Source: Dietzia sp. NCCP-2495 (lineage in GTDB: Bacteria; Actinomycetota; Actinomycetes; Mycobacteriales; Mycobacteriaceae). Taken from it: a stretch of 64,000 nucleotides of DNA. Of the stretch, positions 9,401-15,455 are shown piece by piece. A program made the translations under genes and the position numbers. The stretch's first letter is position 1. The number at the start of each line of letters is the position of its first letter. The notes beneath the pieces were generated by a model that was given only the letters and a program-made list of their open reading frames with translations, was not told where the DNA came from and searched no databases. The stretch is taken from positions 31,569-95,568 of the forward strand of contig NZ_BRVN01000011.1 of the NCBI RefSeq assembly GCF_026011735.1, read 5' to 3'.

Positions 9401-9823
9401 CGTGGCGAGCACCGCGGTCCCGCCCCGGGGATCGTGCGCTTGCACCATGTGGCGCCACAGCCGACCCCGCAGGTTCTGCTTGACGGCGATGGCGACCCTG
9501 CGTGCACTCGTCTCGGTCGCCCATTCGGCAGCGGCCCGCAGCAGCACACCACTCATACCGAGTACCAGGATCGCCCGCACCGACCCGGTCGAGAGGGTGC
9601 CGACCGCCAGTCCCGCGATCCCTCGCGCGACAGCCTCCGCCACCAGCACCAGGCCCAGTGCCCGCAGGGCTGCCAACAGCCCCAGCGCCACGAGGGAGGA
9701 TCTCGGTGCGGGCCCGAGGTCCGGGCGCGTGGAAATCCGCTGCACAGTCCGCTCGGCCTCGAGCACCCAGGGATCGATCCCCTGGGCGGGCCGCGTGGTC
9801 GACCTGCGCATCACCATCCACAC
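6413..9823 (-). CDS. cydDC: Fused CydD-CydC heterodimeric ABC exporter
   Basis: Single polypeptide of 1136 residues replacing separate CydD and CydC, the ABC transporter that exports cysteine/glutathione or handles haem during cytochrome bd assembly. The order is membrane domain 1; ATPase 1 with Walker A GASGAGKST near residue 383 and signature LSPGELRRLSVARAL near 465; membrane domain 2 from about 600; ATPase 2 with Walker A GPSGSGKST near 955 and LSGGERQRLAVARAL near 1065, then LLLDEPTAHLD. The join lies around residues 540-600. Fusion of this pair is common in actinobacteria. The gene is convergent with the M56 gene, and a BlaI-type palindrome lies 52 bp before the start. Confidence 0.93.
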   Translation of the reverse strand: MWMVMRRSTTRPAQGIDPWVLEAERTVQRISTRPDLGPAPRSSLVALGLLAALRALGLVLVAEAVARGIAGLAVGTLSTGSVRAILVLGMSGVLLRAAAEWATETSARRVAIAVKQNLRGRLWRHMVQAHDPRGGTAVLATDGLDDLDEYYLQSVPAIVAAIVVPPLLLVRILAADWVSALAIVVTIPLVPLFMVLIGRHTGQRTDAALRALARLSDHLAELARGLPVLVGLGRVEEQTDSLDTIQRIYGRRTQETLRWAFLSALALELIATISVAVVAVFLGLRLLGGSMDLQPALLALLLAPECFTVFRRVGVAFHASQDGLAALHRVREHLEVAPGTDLREAHGATVRVAGLEVRYSGRGAAALTGLDADLSGIVAVTGASGAGKSTFLSALVGALPVDAIVHGRVTGIEADLVGWSPQSPRVFGATPRAELALYGADPAAALAEVGLSRVAESAAAELSPGELRRLSVARALARVDAGARLLVLDEPTAHLDHHAAELVRDAIVRRAERATIVLASHEPMTLDLATSTIRISGQAGRADDDASALTEAARDGDLGASPVPAVDGNADQGRYGRGPEQGVCAGADEQVSDETGGAQRLSLGALIGAHGRLWAGAVGISVLATSLGLALTALSGWLIVRSSVEEYIMYLLVAIVGVRAFGIGRSVATYAEQLLTHHAAFRTIDDLRLRLWRAIAARGTGSRRLLEGGAPLDYLVTQADELRDQLPRVVTPVISGVAVLLGATLTTWLVTPEFTVQVGVSLSATMALGAVLMATVERGGDVARVAGRSHLIRGSASLNAAAADLRGNGVAAAAVDQLDELNRKQAAAERRATRGTGLGTAAVTAGTGLLAVLVAVSDPSVGAERASVIALLCLALGESLAAWASAVHRVPSVRSLLQSLGSVLGPFPQTAWGVGAPNGPVNSVTLEKVTARYPHTARPAVAEVDAVARTGCWLFLDGPSGSGKSTLLSAVMGALPLSGGTIWAETSPITTFAEKEWRSRVAWCPQDAYVFDSTLRGNLLLSRPATQAPDDAALRRVLERVGLTVLLDALPDGLDTRVGAGGRALSGGERQRLAVARALLTRADVLLLDEPTAHLDAPTADAMMEDLRTAAHDKVVILVSHRHNDRRPEDQVVRLS

Positions 9824-9874
9824 ACGTCCTCACAGGGGGTTCACCGCAATTGATCATCGACTCCGCCGTGTAAT

Positions 9875-9891
9875 TCTACATTCCGTAGAAG
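9875..9891. promoter_or_regulatory. BlaI-type operator before cydDC
   Basis: Perfect palindrome TTCTACATTCCGTAGAA (6-5-6), with the same half-site TTCTAC as at 5082-5098. It lies 52 bp upstream of the cydDC start, where a repressor would block the promoter. Confidence 0.6.
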
Positions 9892-10322
9892 TACGCGCTG
9901 GGACCAGGTCGGCGAACACCGGCACAAGGCTGATGCTCGGAACGAACACGGGCATCGTGCGACCGGTGGTGCCGGGATACATATACATGCCCCACGCACT
10001 AGAGGGACCGATGGGCGAATCCATCGGGCGCGGGGCTACCTTGGCCGAGACGGTACGCGGCCCGACGGCCAGAGCGCCACTGAAGCCAGACACGGCCGGT
10101 AGCTCCGCCTCAGTGGCGGCGCCAGCTGCCGACCACTCAAAAAGAGCTAATGGACAGTTTGAGTATTCGAAGTGGGCGTACTGCCGGGGCGCTTTCAGTC
10201 ATCATTCAATAGGGAATCAGGAAGGTCCGCCGGACACTGGTTGAGCGCTGCCGACACCCCATAGAAGTGCCTCCGGCCGCGGCCTGGTCGGTTGAATAGG
10301 GCGATCGACGGAATAGCGAAGT
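9892..10322. other. Non-coding or decayed stretch
   Basis: About 430 bases with no gene I can support. A 79-codon open frame on the minus strand (9854-10093) lacks a recognisable domain and overlaps the cydDC promoter, so I did not call it. The region is more AT-rich around 10140-10320, just beyond the end of the membrane-protein gene of the TIR operon. Confidence 0.4.
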
Positions 10323-10811
10323 CTAGTGGACTACACAGGCGATCACCACGCCCACAATGGCTACGGGGAGGTAGAAGGCGCCGACCGACCAGGAGAGCCA
10401 AACGCTCGGCCCGGGCAGCATCCGATTAACCCAGCGAGGCATGACCGGTGGCCAGTCTCCTGTCTCCTTTGTTGGAATATTTGAAGGTAGGTCGTCGGGC
10501 TGGAGCGAGAAGGTCTCGATGTTGTAGCGCCCGGAGGCAACGGCCTTGTAAAGGCTCCGGAAGCGTTTCTCCTGACGCAGGTAGTTGGCGTCAAGATAGG
10601 CGAAGAGCAGAGTCGCGCCGAGGCCGAGCAGAGCAACGGAATCGGCTCTCTGGGTCAGGGCGTACCCGTAGGCGGCAGTGACCACGGGCAAGAGCCACGC
10701 TTTGGCGTTGGAGGACGCGGCAGACATGCGTGTGACCACGGACTGAATGAAGTCGAGGTGTTTGCGACGGTCCTCGGGATCGTGCTGAGTTGGCGTCGAG
10801 AAATCAGTCAT
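10323..10811 (-). CDS. Small membrane protein, putative effector of the TIR operon
   Basis: Protein of 162 residues with a soluble N-terminal helix (DPEDRRKHLDFIQSVVTRM), two adjacent membrane segments at about 35-75 (WLLPVVTAAYGYAL, VALLGLGATLLFAYLDANYL), then YLRQEKRFRSLYKAV and a final hydrophobic segment near 140-160. The layout resembles small multi-TM effectors seen beside TIR or CBASS signalling genes, but I cannot assign a named family. ATG at 10811 is chosen because it overlaps the HIT stop by eight bases (ATGACTGA); an ATG at 10817 is possible. The function as a membrane-disrupting effector is inferred from context only. Confidence 0.75.
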   Translation of the reverse strand: MTDFSTPTQHDPEDRRKHLDFIQSVVTRMSAASSNAKAWLLPVVTAAYGYALTQRADSVALLGLGATLLFAYLDANYLRQEKRFRSLYKAVASGRYNIETFSLQPDDLPSNIPTKETGDWPPVMPRWVNRMLPGPSVWLSWSVGAFYLPVAIVGVVIACVVH

Positions 10812-11253
10812 TCTCATGCATCTCTCGACACGCTTGGCGAACGCGATCTTGCATTTGGTCCTTAGCCTGCTCGGTGTAGTCGGTCTCCTCCGGCCAGATT
10901 GGTCCCATCGCATCGCTGGCCCAGCGGGGGACAAGATGAACGTGTAGGTGGAAGACAGTCTGTGTCGCCACCTCGCCGTTGGACTGGATGATGTTCAGCC
11001 CCTCGGGCTCGACGGCCCCGCGAACGGCAGCCGCGAGGCGAACGGTGGCCCGGGCAAGATGCGCCGACGTCTCCTCGGGCAGGGACCAGATGTCCGGGAC
11101 ATGCCCTCGTGGCACGACCATGGTGTGTCCAAGGACGGCAGGCTCGGTCGGGAAGAAGGCCACGACGTGCTCGTCGCGGTAGACCTCGCGAGCATCGGGA
11201 TCGTCCCGCTGGACGATCTCGCAGAATGGGCAATCAGGATCGCTTGTATGCAT
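10804..11253 (-). CDS. HIT-family nucleotide hydrolase
   Basis: Histidine-triad protein of 149 residues: zinc-type start DPDCPFCEIV, central GHTMVVPRGHVPDIWSL, and the catalytic triad FHLHVHLVPRW (HxHxH). HIT enzymes hydrolyse nucleotide phosphoramidates, ApnA or similar nucleotidyl compounds. ATG at 11253 puts the Cys pair near residues 8-11, as in the family; it overlaps the TIR gene by 20 bases, and the next gene overlaps this stop. Sandwiched between a TIR protein and a membrane protein, it could make, trim or destroy a nucleotide signal. This role is inference. General HIT proteins are also common housekeeping enzymes. Confidence 0.9.
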   Translation of the reverse strand: MHTSDPDCPFCEIVQRDDPDAREVYRDEHVVAFFPTEPAVLGHTMVVPRGHVPDIWSLPEETSAHLARATVRLAAAVRGAVEPEGLNIIQSNGEVATQTVFHLHVHLVPRWASDAMGPIWPEETDYTEQAKDQMQDRVRQACREMHEND

Positions 11254-11719
11254 TCTGAACCAGCCCGGGAAGGGAAGCCTTGATGTTCGCATACACCGCT
11301 TGGCTATCCCTGCCGATCGGGTTGTATGGCTGGATGTAGTCCGCGATAGTTCCGCCGTTTTTCAGAGAGACCTTGGCGAAAGGGTCAGGTCCGGCGCTGG
11401 TTGTGCGCTGGTCTTGGTCCTTCAGACCATGGATTCGCACCCCGCAGAGCGGGATGTGGTTGTCCCATGCGTAGGCGATCTCCTTGCGGACCCACGGTCT
11501 GTTCGCCGTGTCGGATCCCACGAGGACGACCACCGCGTCCTTGCCAGCCATCTGGCGCTCGATCCACCGCTGGATAGCGTCGTCGCCCTGCCTCTTGACG
11601 CTCTCCCAGTCTTGGGAATCGAGCACTGGTTGTCCCTCGATGACTCCCATGCTCTTGATGGTATTGACCCGCCACCAGTCGTTGGCGTAGTGGAAGGAGT
11701 AGAACACTGATTTAGCCAT
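11234..11719 (-). CDS. TIR-like domain protein (ThsB / DUF1863 type)
   Basis: Single-domain protein of 161 residues. SVFYSFHYANDWWRVNTIKS at the N terminus, DWESVKRQGDDAIQRWI, KDAVVVLVGSDTANRPWVRK and EIAYAWDNHIPLCGVRIHGL match the MTH538/DUF1863 TIR-like fold used by ThsB proteins of Thoeris, which make cyclic ADP-ribose-type signals from NAD on phage infection. No ThsA (sirtuin/SLOG) gene is present. Instead an overlapping HIT gene and a small membrane protein follow in the same operon. Start 11719 has AGGACGCCGACC upstream. The defence role is inferred from family and linkage. Confidence 0.85.
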   Translation of the reverse strand: MAKSVFYSFHYANDWWRVNTIKSMGVIEGQPVLDSQDWESVKRQGDDAIQRWIERQMAGKDAVVVLVGSDTANRPWVRKEIAYAWDNHIPLCGVRIHGLKDQDQRTTSAGPDPFAKVSLKNGGTIADYIQPYNPIGRDSQAVYANIKASLPGLVQNAYKRS

Positions 11720-11857
11720 GGTCGGCGTCCTTTCGTTCTGCGTGCTGAGACCACCTCGGCGCGTAATAGATGCTTAGTAGTCGAGTCCGACAAGTCCTGC
11801 CCTTCCGGGATGTGGAGTGCGGCGGCCACTTCCCCTCGCCGCCGCACTCCACCGGAC

Positions 11858-12118
11858 CTACTTGACCCCCATCTGGATCCGAGTGCCGTCGCTGATATGC
11901 GTCGCGTACTCGGTCAACTCGGGATCGGAGATGGACCCGCCGATCCGAGCCCACTCGCGCTTGAGCACGGGCTTGATTGCGGAGACGGGCCGGCCCTTGT
12001 AGCGACAGGAGAGGGAGTCGAACATCTTCTGGTAGTCAGAGGCGACGTTCTTCATGGCGGGCCGGATGGCCTTCTCGAGTTCTTTCTCCCATCCGGGATT
12101 CATCTTGAAACCGGCCAC
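11858..12118 (-). CDS. Hypothetical protein, 86 aa
   Basis: Small basic protein (start GFKMNPGWEKELEKAI) with two predicted helices and then PELTEYATHISDGTRIQMGV. I do not recognise the family. It starts two bases after the stop of the repeat protein upstream and lies 138 bases before the TIR gene. All five genes face the same way and may be one transcript. Alternatively this pair is an independent module. Confidence 0.55.
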   Translation of the reverse strand: MAGFKMNPGWEKELEKAIRPAMKNVASDYQKMFDSLSCRYKGRPVSAIKPVLKREWARIGGSISDPELTEYATHISDGTRIQMGVK

Positions 12119-12120
12119 GC

Positions 12121-12330
12121 TCAGACCCGCTGACTGATCGTCGTGTCGGGGTGGCGCTGGACTGTTGCAGCCTTGACGAACCGCCCCGTGATGGTTGAGC
12201 GATGGACAGTCGTCTTGTTAGACGTTCCTCGACCCGTCTTCTCGGTCGAGGTGGTCCGGGGACTCCGACGTGCGGTCGAGGCCTTAACAAAGCGTCCGCT
12301 CCGGGCGCTCCTACTTGCGGTGCGGGCCAT
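12121..12330 (-). CDS. Small basic two-repeat protein, 69 aa
   Basis: Very basic Ser/Thr/Arg-rich protein with two copies of a GRFVKA(S/A)T-x-RxPxTT unit, SGRFVKASTARRSPRTTS near residues 11-28 and TGRFVKAATVQRHPDTTI near 48-65, joined by a GTSNKTTVHRS linker. Similar short repeat proteins occur widely in actinobacteria and phages without known function. It is the first gene of the possible TIR operon and is closely coupled to the 86-aa gene. An immunity or nucleic-acid-binding role is possible but not shown. Confidence 0.6.
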   Translation of the reverse strand: MARTASRSARSGRFVKASTARRSPRTTSTEKTGRGTSNKTTVHRSTITGRFVKAATVQRHPDTTISQRV

Positions 12331-12864
12331 GGGGCTCGCCTCCGTTCTGGGCCGTGGGCCCCCTTGCGAGCACTACGCATGGAACCGCTAGAGTCGGAGC
12401 CCTAGTTTCCGCAACTAGACGCCAGGCCCTGAGCGCTCCACCCCGAGTGTTCGGGGCTTCGGTGCTCTTGGGAAGAGTCTAGTTGGTGCTAATAACAACG
12501 GTGTTATTCAGCACGGTCCGGGGCGGGCGTGCACTGCAGTGTGCTGATGGTCTACGGTCCGTCACCGTCGGAGCAATGTGTCAGTCGGTGTCTAAATTCC
12601 CGTCTCCGACGTAGCGAGACCACGTTTGGCCAGCGACACAAAGGCAATAGGTGCAGGCCAACACGCGCCGCCAGTCGGACGTCGAAGGTCCTACCAGACC
12701 GTCGATCGTGGCCTCACGGTCGGGTTCGGAGGTCGACGCTCTGGAGTTTGTCCTGGTCAGGGCATGCTACGGACCAGCGGTCACGGGGAGGTGGTGATTG
12801 ATTCATCTGATGCAATACGCAGTACTCGACTTTACATAAGGTCTGGAGATCGGCGGGTGGCCCA
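12331..12864. other. Intergenic region upstream of the TIR operon
   Basis: About 530 bases with no supported gene. It holds a short hairpin CCCCGA-GTGT-TCGGGG (12441-12456) and an 18-bp inverted repeat (12491-12508). No tRNA fold was found. The promoter of the 12330-to-10323 gene set must lie here. Confidence 0.5.
12491..12508. promoter_or_regulatory. Operator-like palindrome upstream of the TIR operon
   Basis: AATAACAACGGTGTTATT is an inverted repeat (8 of 9 positions paired) in an AT-rich patch of a GC-rich sequence, 160 bases before the first gene of the TIR operon. No regulator gene is adjacent, so the binder is unknown. Confidence 0.35.
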
Positions 12865-12895
12865 GCCTGGTCGATTGTCGTACGACCGACCAGGC
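12865..12895 (-). terminator. Hairpin terminator after the copper storage gene
   Basis: Perfect 9-bp stem GCCTGGTCG / CGACCAGGC with a 13-base loop, 13 bases beyond the stop of the copper storage protein gene. There is no clear U-tract, as is common in actinobacteria. Confidence 0.5.
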
Positions 12896-12908
12896 CGGGC
12901 ATGGATCG

Positions 12909-13316
12909 TTAGCTGATCGCGGACAGGAGGTCGGTGCAGGCCTGTTCGCATTTGCGGCAGGCTTCGGCGCAGACGCGACAATGCTCGTGCATGTCCTCGT
13001 GCTTCTTACACTCGGTGGCACATTCTGCGCATGCTGTCCGGCATGCCTTGAGCGTGGTCTTGACCGTGGCGAGGTTCTGCCCGGTGCGACGGCTGAGGAT
13101 TTTGCCAGTGGTTGCGCAGAGATCGGCGCAGTCAAGGTTGAGGCGAATGCAGTTCCGTAGGTCTGCGACCATCCCTTCGGCCAGGCAGGCGTCAGCGCAC
13201 GAGGTGCAAGTCTGTGCGCATTCGAGACACGCGGCGATGCAGTCGGCAAGCTTCTGTACGTCTATGCCGGAAGCGTCGTTGGGGTGGGTTTCGATCATTG
13301 AAGTGATGTGAGACAT
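12909..13316 (-). CDS. Four-helix copper storage protein (Csp, DUF326)
   Basis: Cytosolic Csp3-like protein of 135 residues without a signal peptide. Cysteines line each helix (CIAACLECAQTCTSCADAC, CIRLNLDCADLCATTG, CRTACAECATECKKHEDMHE, CRVCAEACRKCEQACTDLL), the pattern that lets Csp four-helix bundles store many Cu(I) ions in their core. ATG 13316 is chosen (MSHITSM) because upstream codons look non-coding. It is a single-gene unit ending at a hairpin. A truncated relative, fused to another protein, occurs at 41396-41914. Confidence 0.88.
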   Translation of the reverse strand: MSHITSMIETHPNDASGIDVQKLADCIAACLECAQTCTSCADACLAEGMVADLRNCIRLNLDCADLCATTGKILSRRTGQNLATVKTTLKACRTACAECATECKKHEDMHEHCRVCAEACRKCEQACTDLLSAIS

Positions 13317-13479
13317 CGATGTGCTCCCTTCTTCTCCGAGTCGTCGCTGGAGTAGCCCAGCTAACGCCGACGCTACTGATGCGCAGAACTGGCTACAGCC
13401 CCTCGGTTCGACCTTCGCAGAATCTTTGTAAAAACAAGCGTCCAATACGCCTTTGCCGCTGCTCGTGGAAGTGGTCGGA

Positions 13480-14793
13480 TCATTGTTCGGAGCGATGACG
13501 CACGGTGAGCCACTGCGCTGCGATGATGACTAAGGCCACGATGGCGGTGATGCCCAGGGTCAGCGGATCTGATTGCGCCTTGAGGATCAGAAAGGGCACG
13601 AGCACTGCGACGTCGAGGACGATCGCGACCCACGGGATCCACGCCTTGGCATTGACGTCGTCCTTGAGGCGTCGGACGATCCCGTAGTGGATGGCGATGT
13701 CCATTGTCAGGTACAAGATCGCCCCCAGGGAGGCGATCTGTGACAGGTCGAAGAAGGCCGCCATGAGGATCGCCAGGCCGGCTGTGATGTAGAGCGACTG
13801 GTGTCCGCCAGCCCCGGGTAGTCCCGGCACCTGGCCCATGTCGCGGAGCATGTCGTAGAGCTTGGAGACAGAGAACAAGCTCGCGATGAGTCCGGACAGC
13901 GTCGCCACCACCGCGATGATCACGGTCAGCGTCACGCCCCAGGATCCGAACATCGGCTTGGCAGCCTCGGCGAGGGCGTAGTCGCGGGCCCCGATGATCC
14001 GCGGCACGGTCAGGCTGGCGGTCACTGCGACGGTGATCAACAGATAGAGGACGGTGCACAGGGCGATGGAGATCATGATGGAGCGGCCGATATTGCGCTC
14101 CGGGGCCCGCAGGTCCGCACCCTGGTTGGTGATCGTGGTGAAGCCCTTGTAGGCCAGGATGCACAGGGTCACCCCGGCCAGAAATCCCCACCAACCGTGG
14201 CCCGGTGGGGTGCGGTCGGCGACGGTGAACAGCCGGCCCAGCGAGGACACGCCCGCGGCCATGATGCCGCCGATCGCCAGCACCGCGATGCCCACGATCT
14301 TGAGCGCCGCGGTAGCGGTGGCTGACCGCTCGACCCACTGGTTGCCCACCAGGTTCACCAGAGCGGCTGCGGCGATGGCGAGCACCGCCAGCACCGGCAC
14401 CCACAGGGAGGAGTCCTGCATGCCGAACGGCCGCAGCACGTAGGTGCCGAAGGTCCGCCCCAGCAGGGACTCGGCGAGGATCATCGACACGTACATGAAC
14501 AGGGAGAACGTGCCGGCGACCACCCCGGGCCCGTAGGCGGCTTTGAGCAGCATCGCGATCCCGCCCGAGGACGGGTTGATGGCCGAGTACCGGATGTAGG
14601 AGTAGGAACTGAACGCCACTACCACCGCGCCGGCGAGGAACGCCCACGGCACCCAGCCGCCGGCCAATTCCGCGACCTGGCCCACGAGGGCGAAGATGCC
14701 GGCGCCGATCATGACCCCGGTTCCCAGCGCGACGGATCCGGTGAGAGTGAGCTTGTCTTGGGACTGCGTGCTGTGGTCCATGCTGAGGCGCAC
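13480..14793 (-). CDS. APC-family amino acid/cation permease
   Basis: Integral membrane transporter of 437 residues with about twelve helices. The first helix shows the APC signature SVALGTGVMIGAGIFALVGQ, followed by FSSYSYIRYSAINPSSGGIA. Substrate is not readable from sequence; its place between a copper storage protein and the cueP-copB operon hints at metal-linked amino acid transport but is not evidence of it. I chose the GTG at 14793 because AGGAAGG lies just before it; ATG 14781 is the alternative start. Confidence 0.85.
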   Translation of the reverse strand: MRLSMDHSTQSQDKLTLTGSVALGTGVMIGAGIFALVGQVAELAGGWVPWAFLAGAVVVAFSSYSYIRYSAINPSSGGIAMLLKAAYGPGVVAGTFSLFMYVSMILAESLLGRTFGTYVLRPFGMQDSSLWVPVLAVLAIAAAALVNLVGNQWVERSATATAALKIVGIAVLAIGGIMAAGVSSLGRLFTVADRTPPGHGWWGFLAGVTLCILAYKGFTTITNQGADLRAPERNIGRSIMISIALCTVLYLLITVAVTASLTVPRIIGARDYALAEAAKPMFGSWGVTLTVIIAVVATLSGLIASLFSVSKLYDMLRDMGQVPGLPGAGGHQSLYITAGLAILMAAFFDLSQIASLGAILYLTMDIAIHYGIVRRLKDDVNAKAWIPWVAIVLDVAVLVPFLILKAQSDPLTLGITAIVALVIIAAQWLTVRHRSEQ

Positions 14794-14849
14794 TACCTTC
14801 CTGCCAGGTGGTTGCCGCGTCGGTGGCCTTACTGGCGCGAGTGGGGATG

Positions 14850-15455
14850 TCAGGCGAGTTGCATAGTGGTCAGGCAGGTGAGGTCATCGTCGCCCGTGGA
14901 GATCGGAGCGGTGGCCGTTCTGCCGTCGTGGTCGATGGTGAGCGTGGCCGTGATGCCTCGCGGTAGCCAGAGCCCGAGAAAGCCGTTGTCGTAGGTGATG
15001 CGCGGTTCGTCGATGAGGGTGTCACCGGAGGCGTTATCGGTGACTGTGACGTGCACCTGTTCGTTGGCGATCTCGCCGAGGCAAGTGGTCAGGCTGTGGA
15101 ATCGGCAGGGGTGGGTGCTCGTGTAATACGGAGCCACTGACAGATAGAACTGGTCCTCTGGAATAGGAATCGTCTCGAGGCTCTCATCGCCACTGGTCAA
15201 GACGAGCTCAGTCGGCTGCACCGAGGCGATCAGATCGTTCGGCCTGTCGGCCACCGGCATGGTGTCGAGCGTGTTGATGATCTGGGGTGCCTCGAGGCCG
15301 GCGAGATCGTAGGACTCCAACGAGGTGACGGGTGGTTCTGTCGACGCGTTGCCTGACGGTCCGGTCGAGCAGCCGGCGAGAGTCAACGCGGCGGCAGCAT
15401 GGAACGCGGTCGCGGCTCGTCGCCGAGTGGAGTGGGTGGCGTTCATCGGATTCAT
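14850..15455 (-). CDS. cueP: CueP-like copper-binding lipoprotein
   Basis: Exported lipoprotein of 201 residues. A signal peptide with lipobox LAGC (Cys29) is followed by the CueP core: SYDLAGLEAPQIINTLDTMP, EDQFYLSVAPYYTSTHPCRF, HSLTTCLGE, TYDNGFLGLWLPRG and a terminal DDLTCLTTMQL. The three conserved cysteines match CueP, the Salmonella periplasmic copper protein. The ATG at 15455 overlaps the copB stop (ATGA), which decides the start over ATG 15446. Cotranscription with the CPH-type ATPase suggests that copper exported by CopB is handed to this protein outside the membrane. Confidence 0.88.
   Translation of the reverse strand: MNPMNATHSTRRRAATAFHAAAALTLAGCSTGPSGNASTEPPVTSLESYDLAGLEAPQIINTLDTMPVADRPNDLIASVQPTELVLTSGDESLETIPIPEDQFYLSVAPYYTSTHPCRFHSLTTCLGEIANEQVHVTVTDNASGDTLIDEPRITYDNGFLGLWLPRGITATLTIDHDGRTATAPISTGDDDLTCLTTMQLA

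Noticed and set aside
9854..10093. Minus-strand 79-codon frame before cydDC
   Set aside because: No domain, no clear ribosome site, and it overlaps the cydDC promoter and palindrome; probably chance in GC-rich DNA.
12331..12864. tRNA or CRISPR in the gap before the TIR operon
   Set aside because: Only a short hairpin and one palindrome; no cloverleaf and no repeated spacers. No CRISPR array was seen anywhere in the window.
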